NCBI GenBank assembly: GCA_007693955.1
Contig: RECR01000112.1
Coordinates: 32,923-96,922 of the forward strand
Source of the DNA: Gloeocapsa sp. DLM2.Bin57
Lineage (GTDB): Bacteria; Cyanobacteriota; Cyanobacteriia; Cyanobacteriales; Gloeocapsaceae
Length of the DNA stretch: 64,000 nucleotides
Direction: 5' to 3'
The translations under genes and the position numbers were made by a program. Positions within the stretch are counted from its first letter, which is position 1. Every line of letters begins with the position of its first letter. The notes beneath the pieces were generated by a model, which searched no databases, had not been told where the DNA came from, and saw nothing but the letters and a program-made list of their open reading frames with translations. Shown here in pieces: positions 38,098-46,431 of the stretch.

Positions 38098-38298
38098 TGA
38101 ATAAACAGATTATGTCCTTTTTAGGTGGGGTATTCCCATTGGATTAATCGCAGGAGATCTAGATGGAGTAGCTTTGCTATCTACCGTAGAGAATACCTTT
38201 AGAGAGATTCAAACTCCACCTAAACAAAAAAATCGTGAGCGAGAGTTAGCCATCTGTTTTAACAGATAGCAGTGGAGCGAACCATAGGTTTTAACCAT
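38098..38298 (+). pseudogene. Decayed coding remnant with two hairpins
   Basis: ATG 38098 opens only 16 codons. From about 38116 another frame is open to the TAG at 38267-38269 and reads like protein (WGIPIGLIAGDLDGV, then an acidic and a Lys-rich part) but has no start. The hairpin ATCTGTT-TT-AACAGAT (38252-38267) overlaps its end, and GGTT-TT-AACC (38287-38296) follows. This looks like broken genes or the edge of a lost mobile element; no family was recognised. Confidence 0.4.
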
Positions 38299-38308
38299 CC
38301 GTAGTTTA

Positions 38309-38557
38309 TTGTCTTTTCTGATTTTCTCTATATTTTTTTACGGTTTCAGTAGAAGCATTACCAGTTCTTTATTTTTACGTGCTCATATTCTCGATGATCT
38401 AGGTGCGTTAGATTATGTTTATACTACTAAAGATAATCTCGATGAAAATGTTATTGTCACGTTTGAGCAAATTCCTGAACCTTCTTTGGTTTTAGGAAAT
38501 GGGTTCATTGTCATAGTACTATTAAAAGTTAAGAGAAAAAATAATCTGGTACGGTAA
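38309..38557 (+). pseudogene. PEP-CTERM-like sorting-signal remnant
   Basis: An 82-codon frame starting at TTG 38309. It has a hydrophobic N-terminus, then LDENVIVTFEQIPEPSLVLG, a hydrophobic stretch and KVKRKNNLVR. The order PEP, membrane span, basic tail is the PEP-CTERM pattern recognised by exosortase. The body is far too short for a normal PEP-CTERM protein, and the frame overlaps the end of the convergent oxidoreductase gene by 29 bases. I read it as the 3' end of a decayed gene. Confidence 0.5.
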
Positions 38558-39539
38558 CTATTTGACCGTCATTTTGCCAAGATAAACTCAAACAAGTAAG
38601 GATAGTAACTAGTTGAGTAGCTAAATTAGCTGATTCTGAATCAATGTGGTGGCAATTTATCTTATCTAAAAAGCGATCGCAAACTTGTTGCAATGGTTCA
38701 ACTTTTTCTACTTCTATGACTTCTGTAGATACTCCTGTGGGGATAAAACGATGATCAACAGATTCTAAATAACCTTTTTGTAGAACTAATGGTTGAGGTA
38801 AGATTTCATCAAAAATTAAACATCCCTGAGTTCCCACTAGAGATAGACGTCTTTGTTTATCAGGATTCAACCAACACAGGTGGATTAAAGCTTGTACACC
38901 ACTCGGATAAGTAAGGGTTAAGTAACTTAGATCAGGTAATTGTGGTTGTAACCAAGTTTTCACTTGAGCTTGTACTTGTGTAGGGGTTTCTCCTAACCAA
39001 TAATTAAAGATAGCTAAATCATGAATAGCCAAATCCCAGAGCACATCTACATCTTGTCGAACTGGACCTAAATGAGTGCGACTAGCATAACCATAGATGA
39101 TTTTACCTAATTTACCTGTATCTAAGGTTTGTTTACCAGTGGCGATCGCCCCATGATAGAGATAAGTATGATCTACTAATAATTGTTTCTGTTGTTTTTG
39201 GGCTAATTGAGTTAATTCCCGACATTGACTAGGGTCTAAGGTCAGGGGTTTTTCCGCTAGGACGTGATAACCTAGGGTGAGAGCGTCTTTAATAAGTTCA
39301 TAATGACTAGAAGCGGGAGTAGCTACTACTACTGCATCAATATTAGAGTTGAGCCGGATATCTTGCCAATTGGTGTATAGTTGTGTTGATGAAAGAGCAA
39401 AATGTTGTTGACAATAATCGAGTCTAGCTGTGGAAGTATCAGCGATCGCCACTACTACAGCTAAGGGGTGCTTGAGGAAATTACGTAGGAGATGAACTCC
39501 CCAGCGTCCCACACCGATAATAGCGATATTAATGGTCAT
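38529..39539 (-). CDS. Gfo/Idh/MocA-family oxidoreductase
   Basis: 336 residues: NAD(P)-binding Rossmann domain starting IAIIGVGRWGVHLLRNF, the family's active-site signature LAEKPLTLDPSQC near 93, and a C-terminal alpha/beta domain with HDLAIFNYWLGE near 168. These enzymes act on sugars, often nucleotide sugars. The substrate is unknown. The start overlaps the rnc stop by 4 bases (ATGA), so it is coupled to RNase III. Confidence 0.9.
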   Translation of the reverse strand: MTINIAIIGVGRWGVHLLRNFLKHPLAVVVAIADTSTARLDYCQQHFALSSTQLYTNWQDIRLNSNIDAVVVATPASSHYELIKDALTLGYHVLAEKPLTLDPSQCRELTQLAQKQQKQLLVDHTYLYHGAIATGKQTLDTGKLGKIIYGYASRTHLGPVRQDVDVLWDLAIHDLAIFNYWLGETPTQVQAQVKTWLQPQLPDLSYLTLTYPSGVQALIHLCWLNPDKQRRLSLVGTQGCLIFDEILPQPLVLQKGYLESVDHRFIPTGVSTEVIEVEKVEPLQQVCDRFLDKINCHHIDSESANLATQLVTILTCLSLSWQNDGQIVTVPDYFFS

Positions 39540-40246
39540 TTTTGTGGCATAACTACGGTAAAGAAAGCTTCTTTAGCTGCGGCTTGCTCAGCTGCTTTTT
39601 TAGTGCGACCTGTTCCCTGTCCTAATTGGCGATCGTTGAGCCAGACTTGGGCCCTAAAGCGATTAGCTTGGTGTACTTCTACCCCATGATTTTCTTGGAC
39701 TTTATATACAGGTAGTATTTTATGCTGTGCTTGTGTCCATTCTTGTAGAGCATCCTTATAATTTTGACGCGCAGGACAAGCTAAAACCACCGCTGCTCTT
39801 TCGCGGAGAATAGGATCTAACCAAGGACGAATCAGACTCATATTGTGAGTACTCAGATAGAGTGCTCCTAAGACTGCTTCAAAAGTATCAGCTAATAGAG
39901 ATACTCTTGCTCCTGGATTATTAAAATGAGTTGTAATCAGGATATAACGATCTATCCCATAACTATCAGCAATTTCGGCGAGAGTTTGGTCACTCACTAA
40001 TACAGAGCGAACAGCGCCATAATCTCCCACTGGTGCTGCTGGGTAGGTTTCTAGCAACAACTCTGCTGCTACTAGTCGTACTACTGAATCCCCCACAAAT
40101 TCTAACTGTTCATAATTTGCTACTTGAGAGATAGTCGGATGAGTTAAAGCCAAATCAACCAGAGACAGATTGACAGACTCTATATTGGTTAAACCGAACT
40201 TATGCAGTAGCTGTATTAATTGTTTTTTGCGTCGCGGATCGTCCAC
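39536..40246 (-). CDS. rnc: Ribonuclease III
   Basis: Cuts double-stranded RNA in rRNA and mRNA processing. 236 residues: nuclease domain with the signature QLEFVGDSVVRLVAAELL near 43, the second acidic motif DTFEAVLGALYL near 118, and a C-terminal double-stranded RNA-binding domain (about 162-232) ending GRTKKAAEQAAAKEAF. It lies head-to-tail downstream of rnpB, so two RNA-processing genes are neighbours. Confidence 0.95.
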   Translation of the reverse strand: MDDPRRKKQLIQLLHKFGLTNIESVNLSLVDLALTHPTISQVANYEQLEFVGDSVVRLVAAELLLETYPAAPVGDYGAVRSVLVSDQTLAEIADSYGIDRYILITTHFNNPGARVSLLADTFEAVLGALYLSTHNMSLIRPWLDPILRERAAVVLACPARQNYKDALQEWTQAQHKILPVYKVQENHGVEVHQANRFRAQVWLNDRQLGQGTGRTKKAAEQAAAKEAFFTVVMPQK

Positions 40247-40270
40247 TTAATTAACATCAATAATTCAAAG

Positions 40271-40651
40271 AAAAAGAGTAGAGCGTAAGCCGGGTTCTGT
40301 TCTCCAAGTGATCACTTGAGAGGGTAGTTATCTATCTAGGACATCTGTTACCAAATGTCTCAAGCGGTTCTCCTAAATCGGGACAGGAAAAAGACCAACC
40401 CTTGACCCTCCGACCTTGCTCCCAACCGGGGTTTACCGAGCCGATACCTCTCGATATCGCTGGTGGGCTCTTACCCCACCTTTGCACCCTTACCTCTATA
40501 ATATTTAGAGGCGGTATTTTTCTGTGGCACTATCCTCACGGTCACCCGCACTGGGCGTTACCCAGCAAGTTTGGTCTTTCGGGAGCCCGGACTTTCCTCG
40601 AACTCGCTATCTTGGTCAAGATTACGAACTCGCAACTACCTCATCTACTCT
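40271..40651 (-). ncRNA. rnpB: RNase P RNA
   Basis: Catalytic RNA that matures the 5' end of tRNA. On the minus strand it contains GAGGAAAGTCCGGGCTCCC near the 5' end and AGAACCCGGCTTACGCTC near the 3' end, the universal P RNA blocks. GAGTAGA near 40650 and TCTACTC near 40276 can pair as helix P1, which sets the ends. TTTTTCTTT follows the 3' end. Cyanobacterial features include the GCAAGGTCGGAGGG region. Ends are accurate to a few bases. Confidence 0.95.
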
Positions 40652-40728
40652 CAATATTTATTTTACCCAAAATATGGCGGTTTAAACAAAAGTATAGGAA
40701 AATTGAAATAAAGTATGATATTTTAGCC

Positions 40729-41301
40729 ATGACTAAAGATTCCCAAATTAGCCGTCTTTTGCCTGTTAATGTCGAAAGAGTAGTTACTTCCTTAAAAAGG
40801 GGTAGTTTTATTGGTTTTTGGTTGCAAATTGTCTTAGGTGTTGTCTCAGCAGTAACCCTGTTATTTGCTACACCTGTTTTGATAGAGACTAAAGAACAAA
40901 CCCAGGGAACAAGCTTTGGGATTTTTTGTGCTGTTATCAGTTTAATCTTATTAGTTATTGCCATTATCTTTGCTTATCGTTATGGCAAAATTGCCAAGAA
41001 GATTGAAACTCCAGACCCAACTTTACGTCCTAAAAAAACAGATACGATTACATTAATTAAAACCGGTCTAACCATTAACTTGGTTGGTATGTTATTGGCA
41101 ACTGTTGGCGCACAAGCTTTAGTTGGTATTGTTTTAGCCAAGTCTCTAGCTCGTCCCCAAATTGCTATAGGTTTAACTGGACCTACAGATTTTGTTAACT
41201 CGATTGATTTATTAATTATCCAAGCTAATACTAATACTATTACTGCTCATTTTACTGGTATAATTACCTCATTATGGCTGTTAAATCGTATTAGTCGTTA
41301 G
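40729..41301 (+). CDS. DUF3611 family membrane protein (Tic21-like)
   Basis: 190 residues from ATG 40729. A longer in-frame reading reaches back to 40402 but crosses rnpB and is not credible. The protein has an N-terminal basic segment (VTSLKRGSFIGFWLQ) and four membrane spans. DUF3611 is the cyanobacterial relative of plastid Tic21/PIC1, which is linked to protein import or iron transport in chloroplasts; the cyanobacterial role is unclear. Followed by ycf20 within about 14 bases. Confidence 0.85.
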   Translation: MTKDSQISRLLPVNVERVVTSLKRGSFIGFWLQIVLGVVSAVTLLFATPVLIETKEQTQGTSFGIFCAVISLILLVIAIIFAYRYGKIAKKIETPDPTLRPKKTDTITLIKTGLTINLVGMLLATVGAQALVGIVLAKSLARPQIAIGLTGPTDFVNSIDLLIIQANTNTITAHFTGIITSLWLLNRISR

Positions 41302-41314
41302 TTTGATTGAAGTT

Positions 41315-41638
41315 ATGCAAAGAACCCGTTTAGATACCTTAGTTAACACTCAGGTTTTAAGATTGCAAACCTTTTTTAGTAATCCCTGGCGGACGATATC
41401 CTTAATATTTATTAGTATTTTATTGGGATTTTTTCTGGGTATTGCCATAGTTAGTACAGCAGGACAAGCGGCTTTTTGGGATGTACCTGCTTCAGCGGTG
41501 TTATTGATTGGTACAGAAACAATTAGTCGCTGGTCATATTCACGCAAAAAGCGCCCGCTGTGGATGATCATCGTCAATGTTTTAAAAATTGGGTTAACCT
41601 ATAGTTTGTTTTTACAAGCTTTTATTATCGGTTCTTAA
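41315..41638 (+). CDS. ycf20: Ycf20-like (DUF565) protein
   Basis: 107 residues from ATG 41315, beginning MQRTRLDTLVN. An in-frame TTG at 41303 would add four residues. Two or three membrane segments, with FFSNPWRTISLIFISILLG and a conserved RWSYSRKK basic part. Plant Ycf20 relatives affect non-photochemical quenching. It overlaps the convergent sigF end by 4 bases. Confidence 0.88.
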   Translation: MQRTRLDTLVNTQVLRLQTFFSNPWRTISLIFISILLGFFLGIAIVSTAGQAAFWDVPASAVLLIGTETISRWSYSRKKRPLWMIIVNVLKIGLTYSLFLQAFIIGS

Positions 41639-42417
41639 ATACTTACCGATAAGTTGTTAGAATTCAATAAAATACTTAATTCAGCAATTCCTTTTTTCAA
41701 ATGTCGGGTTACTGTCATCGGACTCATACCAATACGTTGCGCTACTTCTTTTCGGGATAAGTCTTGTAAAAAAACCCATTCAATTGCTCTTTTAGTTTTC
41801 TCTTCTAACTGATTGATTGCTCCTTCAAGATGAAGTCTTTCTTCTTCAAGACTTTGTAGGTATTGTTCGCGAATATCGGGGATAGTATCACCAAAACTAA
41901 CGGAACTATCGAGCATTTGACCAACCATTACATCTAAACTAACCGTTAGACGATTTTGACAAGCTAGTTGACATTCAAGCCATTCTTGGATAGTTACTCC
42001 TAAAAGGCAAGCCATTTCTAAATCACTAGGAGCATTACCGTTTTGAGCTAAGTATTTTTTGCGTATTTTTGCGGCTTTTTTCGCTAAATCTTGCCAACGA
42101 CGGGGTATTTTCATTACATTGCTTTTGTCTCTGAGATAGTGCAATATTTCTCCGCGAATATAGGGAATAGCAAAAGAGCTAAAAGCACTACCTAAACAGG
42201 GATTATAACGCTCAATTGCTCTAATTAACCCTAGATAGCCAATCTGTTGCAAGTCTTCGTAAGGCTCAGCACATTGTCTGCTGATACTATAGGCAATTTT
42301 TTTGACTAACCCTAAGTTTAATTTAACTAGCTGATTGCGAGTTTTTACCGAGGGTTTACGGTAATAGGCTAGAAAAAGTTCTCGGGATTCAAGATTAGAA
42401 GAATTTGAGCTATCCAT
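41635..42417 (-). CDS. sigF: RNA polymerase group 3 sigma factor SigF
   Basis: 260 residues: sigma region 2 (EDLQQIGYLGLIRAIERYNP and FSSFAIPYIRGEILHYLRD), a region 3 with IPRRWQDLAKKA, and region 4 with helix-turn-helix LSRKEVAQRIGMSPMTVTRHLKKG. This is the cyanobacterial SigF type, which in Synechocystis controls type IV pilus genes and motility. It has no anti-sigma gene beside it. Confidence 0.9.
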   Translation of the reverse strand: MDSSNSSNLESRELFLAYYRKPSVKTRNQLVKLNLGLVKKIAYSISRQCAEPYEDLQQIGYLGLIRAIERYNPCLGSAFSSFAIPYIRGEILHYLRDKSNVMKIPRRWQDLAKKAAKIRKKYLAQNGNAPSDLEMACLLGVTIQEWLECQLACQNRLTVSLDVMVGQMLDSSVSFGDTIPDIREQYLQSLEEERLHLEGAINQLEEKTKRAIEWVFLQDLSRKEVAQRIGMSPMTVTRHLKKGIAELSILLNSNNLSVSI

Positions 42418-42593
42418 AATTGCACAAACAGGTAATCACTTAAGTATTATTGTCAGATTGAGTGCAGTTAGAAACCATGTCTGATTTACGGAAATGTTGC
42501 CTAATAAATTTTTGTCTCTCAGAATAAACACGCAGTTGAGAGATTTGTTAGAATATAAATAGTCTTTATCAATATCAATTTTGTTGACTGTAT

Positions 42594-43316
42594 ATGAGTA
42601 ACACTAGTAATTTTCGTAAAGCGATTACAGAGGCGAAAACACAGGCTCTAATTGGACCTAATGTCATTCCTAACGCTCTTCCCTATGTGGGTGGTGGGTT
42701 AATTTTAACCGCGGTAGGGATCTATGGTGGTTTGGGGATGATCGGCTCTCCTGCTTTTATGGCTACTTTTATGGTTGCCTTAGTTGGACAAATTATTTTG
42801 TTCTTTGTAGCTCAAAATGTTGCAGCAAAGGGTAATAATAGTACAGCTTTACCCCTATTAGCTCTTTATAGTCTTCTTACTGGTTATACTCTCAGTGGTT
42901 TAGTTTTTGTCGCTCTCCACAGTCAAGGGGTAGGTCCTCAAGGATTGGCGATCGCTGCGGCAGGTTGTGGGATAACTTTTATTGTGGCGAGAAATATTGG
43001 CTCTAACCTAGGAGAGGAAGACGGTTTAGCTCTCACCAAAACAGTGCAATTGGGATTAATCGCTTTATTAATCGTGATTGTTGCTCAAGTATTGTTGAGT
43101 TTCTTTGGTATCTTTACTCCTACCTGGTTAGAAATAGCTATTTCTGGATTAGGAGTCTTTCTGTTTGCGGGAATGGCTGTTGTTGATTTCTATGTTTTAC
43201 CAAGAAGCTACAGAGATGAACAATATCTAGCTGCTGCTTTATCGATGTATTTGACTTATATCAACTTGTTTGTGTTTATTCTGCGCTTGTTGATTGCTTT
43301 AAACGGTCGCGACTAG
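42594..43316 (+). CDS. Bax inhibitor-1 / YccA-family membrane protein
   Basis: 240 residues with a short cytoplasmic head (about 1-27) and seven membrane spans; the last part (FAGMAVVDFYVLP, then MYLTYINLFVFILRLLIAL) matches the family end. Bacterial members leak calcium or modulate FtsH. The role in this organism is unknown. The divergent gap to sigF is 176 bases and holds the promoters. Confidence 0.88.
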   Translation: MSNTSNFRKAITEAKTQALIGPNVIPNALPYVGGGLILTAVGIYGGLGMIGSPAFMATFMVALVGQIILFFVAQNVAAKGNNSTALPLLALYSLLTGYTLSGLVFVALHSQGVGPQGLAIAAAGCGITFIVARNIGSNLGEEDGLALTKTVQLGLIALLIVIVAQVLLSFFGIFTPTWLEIAISGLGVFLFAGMAVVDFYVLPRSYRDEQYLAAALSMYLTYINLFVFILRLLIALNGRD

Positions 43317-43344
43317 ATTTTAATAAAATAGTAGGGAAGCTTAG

Positions 43345-43383
43345 AGTTATGATTAATTGGAACGTTTTCACTCAATCATAACT
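43345..43383 (+). promoter_or_regulatory. Hairpin just upstream of the start codon at 43392
   Basis: AGTTATGATT (43345-43354) and AATCATAACT (43374-43383) form a perfect 10-base stem with a 19-base loop, ending 8 bases before the next ATG. There is no T-run like a terminator and no clear ribosome-binding site between stem and ATG. It may end the preceding transcript or control the following gene. Confidence 0.45.
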
Positions 43384-43391
43384 TTCTCTAT

Positions 43392-43760
43392 ATGTACTAT
43401 ATAACAGAGCCTCCCTACTTGTTAGTCGTTTTTGGTTTTCTGGCTGCGATCGCTTCTGGTACTGCTTTTGAAGCTTCCCTTAAGGAAAAAGCTAAACAAC
43501 TCAGTAAAAATATTGACTTACCTAGCGTAAAACTCAGTAAACAACTAGATATATTTACTCCTTTTTTGGGTATTTGTGGGGGAGTATCTGTCTTTTTAGC
43601 CGGGGGATTAGCCCTATTTAATGTTAAGCTAGTAGTTGGCTATACTATATCTTTGCTTTTAACCGCACTGATTGGTAAGTTAATTTGGTCTCAATTGGCT
43701 AAGTTGCTAATACAGTTACAAGAAGGTGGTTCACAAGCTATAGATTTAGACGCTTATTAA
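43392..43760 (+). CDS. Conserved membrane protein of unknown function
   Basis: 122 residues with three hydrophobic segments (about 8-26, 54-75 and 80-100) and a polar stretch KEKAKQLSKNIDLPSVKLSKQLD between the first two. No known domain. It looks like a thylakoid or plasma membrane protein found in cyanobacteria. It has its own terminator. Confidence 0.7.
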   Translation: MYYITEPPYLLVVFGFLAAIASGTAFEASLKEKAKQLSKNIDLPSVKLSKQLDIFTPFLGICGGVSVFLAGGLALFNVKLVVGYTISLLLTALIGKLIWSQLAKLLIQLQEGGSQAIDLDAY

Positions 43761-43767
43761 GATCTTG

Positions 43768-43793
43768 GGTGCGTTTTCTCTGACGCACCTTTT
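43768..43793 (+). terminator. Rho-independent terminator
   Basis: GGTGCGT (43768-43774), loop of 8, ACGCACC (43783-43789), then TTTT. It follows the membrane protein gene that stops at 43760. Confidence 0.85.
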
Positions 43794-43842
43794 CGATACA
43801 GGTTAAACTAAAGATAGTTAACATATCTTTACACTAAAGCAA

Positions 43843-45291
43843 ATGAGCGAGACTCTACAACGATTGTGGCAAACTATCAATTACTTTGAAGTCTTACCAA
43901 TAATTGGTACTATCCAAAAGATTGTTAATCAACCCAAATCATTAAAATTACCAACTATGGGATTAATCTTAGTAACAGGTGCTACAGGTGGTGTAGGCAA
44001 AAGAGTAGTTAAATACTTACTATCCAAGAATTATCGCGTTAGAGTCTTAGTCAGAGACGCAGCTAAAGCGCGGGAAATGTTCGGTAACAGTGTGGAAATC
44101 TGGGAAGGAGATTTAACTATCCCGGAAACTCTCAACCCTAAATTACTCTTGGATGTTTCCGCGGTGATTTCTTGTGTAGGAGTAAAAGTACAACCAGTAG
44201 AGGGAGATACACCTACTAGAGAGAAATATTATCAGGGAATTAAATTTTATCTTCCCGAGGTGGTAGATAGTCCCGAAATGGTAGAGTATCAAGGGATGAA
44301 AAATCTCTTACAAGTAATTAAACCCCATCTACGTTCCGACGAGAGATTATTATTTGATTTTACTAACCCTAATTCTGATGTTAAGGAGTTCTGGGGTGCG
44401 GTAGATGATATCGTTATGGGTGGAGTTAGTCAATCTCAAATCAGTCTAGGGGGAAATCGTGCTATCTTCTCGGGTAATGTCTCTATTGCCAATAATGGGG
44501 GATTCGCTTCGGTAAGAACACGCAATTTTACCCCTCCACTAGATTTAAGTGAATATGAAGGAATTAGTCTCAGACTCCAGGGAGATGGCAAACGTTATAA
44601 ATTTATTATGCGTTGTGAGGGAAAATGGGATGGTGTATCCTATTGTTATTCCTTTGATACGATTTATAATTACCCCCAAACCATCGATATTCCCTTTAAG
44701 AGTTTGCTTCCCGTAGTTAGAGCCAAAACCGTCAAAGATGCGGGAGAATTTGACTCTAGTCGGGTATATTCTCTACAATTAATGTTGAGTAAGTTTGAAT
44801 ATGATGGTGCGTTAAATCCTCGTTTCTCTCCTGGATTGTTTGGTTTAGAGGTAGAGTCGATAAAGGCTTATGGTAAAAAGGTCAATACTCCTCAAGTTAT
44901 TTTAATTAGTTCTGCTGGTGTAACACGTCCTAATCGTCCTGGAATCGATTTGAGTCAAGAACCTCCTGCGGTAAGATTAAATGACCAATTAGGGGGTATT
45001 TTAACCTGGAAATTAGCGGGTGAAGAGTTATTGCGATCGAGTGGCTTGCGTTATACTATTATTCGTCCTTGTGCTTTGACTGAAAAACCAGGTGATCAAT
45101 CCTTAATCTTTGACCAAGGAGATAATATCAGAGGACAAGTCAGTAGAGAAGCGATCGCCGAGTTATGTTTACAAGTTCTCCAAAATCCTGATGCTGTTAA
45201 CAAAACTTTTGAAGTGAGGGAAACTGAAGAAAGAGTCGAAGAACAAGATTATCAGCAGCTTTTTGCTACCCTCAAACCTGATCAACTATGA
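43843..45291 (+). CDS. SDR-type NAD(P)-binding protein with inserted CIA30 domain
   Basis: 482 residues. The Rossmann part begins LILVTGATGGVGKRVVKYLL near 41 and is interrupted near 165. A CIA30 (complex I intermediate-associated protein 30) domain occupies about 165-345 (WGAVDDIVMGGVSQSQ, FASVRTRNFTPPLDLSEYEG). The Rossmann fold then resumes with VILISSAGVTRP and RYTIIRPCALTE to the end. CIA30 proteins aid respiratory complex assembly; the cyanobacterial function is not known. The stop overlaps the next start by 4 bases. Confidence 0.88.
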   Translation: MSETLQRLWQTINYFEVLPIIGTIQKIVNQPKSLKLPTMGLILVTGATGGVGKRVVKYLLSKNYRVRVLVRDAAKAREMFGNSVEIWEGDLTIPETLNPKLLLDVSAVISCVGVKVQPVEGDTPTREKYYQGIKFYLPEVVDSPEMVEYQGMKNLLQVIKPHLRSDERLLFDFTNPNSDVKEFWGAVDDIVMGGVSQSQISLGGNRAIFSGNVSIANNGGFASVRTRNFTPPLDLSEYEGISLRLQGDGKRYKFIMRCEGKWDGVSYCYSFDTIYNYPQTIDIPFKSLLPVVRAKTVKDAGEFDSSRVYSLQLMLSKFEYDGALNPRFSPGLFGLEVESIKAYGKKVNTPQVILISSAGVTRPNRPGIDLSQEPPAVRLNDQLGGILTWKLAGEELLRSSGLRYTIIRPCALTEKPGDQSLIFDQGDNIRGQVSREAIAELCLQVLQNPDAVNKTFEVRETEERVEEQDYQQLFATLKPDQL

Positions 45292-46397
45292 AACAAACCA
45301 AAAAAGCCCAATCTACCCCTATCTTAGTTGCTCCTAGTCAAGTAATCAAAGGGGAGAAAATCCTCAGTGAAGCCAAAGAAGCGATCGCCTCTTTAGGTAA
45401 ACGTCCCTTGATTATTGGGGGAGAGACGACAGAATCTTTAATCAAACGTGAAATTAAGCCAATTCTAGAGCAGTTTAACCTCTTTTTGAGTAAATACAGT
45501 CCTGATTGCTCAGAAGCCTCTTTAAAAGCCTTAAAAGCTCAAGTAAGTGAGCACAAAAGTGATTTAATTATTGGTGTAGGTGGAGGAAAAGCTTTAGACA
45601 CCGCTAAATTAGTCGCTCATCAGTGTAACTTACCAATAGTAACCATTCCCACTTCTGGGGCTACTTGTGCAGCTTGGACAGCTTTATCTAACGTTTACAG
45701 CGATAAGGGAGCATTTTTATACGATGTTCCCTTAAGTAAAAGTCCTGATTTACTGATTCTAGACTACGAATTAATCAAAAGTGCACCTAATCGTACTTTA
45801 GTCGCGGGAATCGGTGACGCTTTAGCTAAATGGTACGAAGCGTCAATAAGTAGTGGACATTCTCAAGCTACCCTAACCATAGCAGCTGTACAACAAGCGC
45901 GAATTTTACGAGATATTTTGTTACAAAAAGCCTTTACAGGGATACAAAATCTTGGAGGTGAAGAGTGGAAAGAGGTGATAGACGCGACTGTTTTACTCGC
46001 GGGGGTAATTGGTGGATTAGGTGGGGCTAATTGTCGTACTGTTGCAGCTCACGCTGTACATAATGGTTTAACTCATCTCCAATCAGACTATTACACTCTC
46101 CACGGGGAAAAAGTCGCTTATGGTATTTTAGTACAATTGCGTCTGGAAGAAATGGTGCAAAATAATCAATTAGCGGTTTCAGCTAGAGAACAACTATTAA
46201 AATTCTACAGCGAAATCGGTTTACCCCAATCTCTCGAAGACTTAGGATTAAGTAATATTACCTTGTCTGAGTTACGCAATTGTGCAGAATTTATCTGTCA
46301 GTCTCATTCAGATATTCATCGTTTACCCTTTAAGGTAACACCAGAACAATTAGTCGCTGCTATGGTTTCGACAAAAGTTAAATCTCTGGTAAAATAA
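45288..46397 (+). CDS. Iron-containing alcohol dehydrogenase family (glycerol dehydrogenase-like)
   Basis: 369 residues: nucleotide-binding GVGGGKALDTAKLVA near 97, IPTSGATCAAWTALSNVY near 120, and metal-binding HAVHNGLTHL and HGEKVAYG near 255 and 271. Order and length match glycerol dehydrogenase. Substrate not certain. It is translationally coupled to the SDR-CIA30 gene, which suggests a shared pathway. Confidence 0.88.
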   Translation: MKQTKKAQSTPILVAPSQVIKGEKILSEAKEAIASLGKRPLIIGGETTESLIKREIKPILEQFNLFLSKYSPDCSEASLKALKAQVSEHKSDLIIGVGGGKALDTAKLVAHQCNLPIVTIPTSGATCAAWTALSNVYSDKGAFLYDVPLSKSPDLLILDYELIKSAPNRTLVAGIGDALAKWYEASISSGHSQATLTIAAVQQARILRDILLQKAFTGIQNLGGEEWKEVIDATVLLAGVIGGLGGANCRTVAAHAVHNGLTHLQSDYYTLHGEKVAYGILVQLRLEEMVQNNQLAVSAREQLLKFYSEIGLPQSLEDLGLSNITLSELRNCAEFICQSHSDIHRLPFKVTPEQLVAAMVSTKVKSLVK

Positions 46398-46431
46398 AGG
46401 ATTAGTCTTTTTTCCTTGGTCATTTTATACC

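Noticed and set aside
38249..38270. IS200/IS605-type end hairpin
   Set aside because: No transposase or TnpB remnant was recognised beside it.
40402..40728. Long in-frame extension of the DUF3611 gene
   Set aside because: It runs antisense through RNase P RNA; the family starts at ATG 40729.
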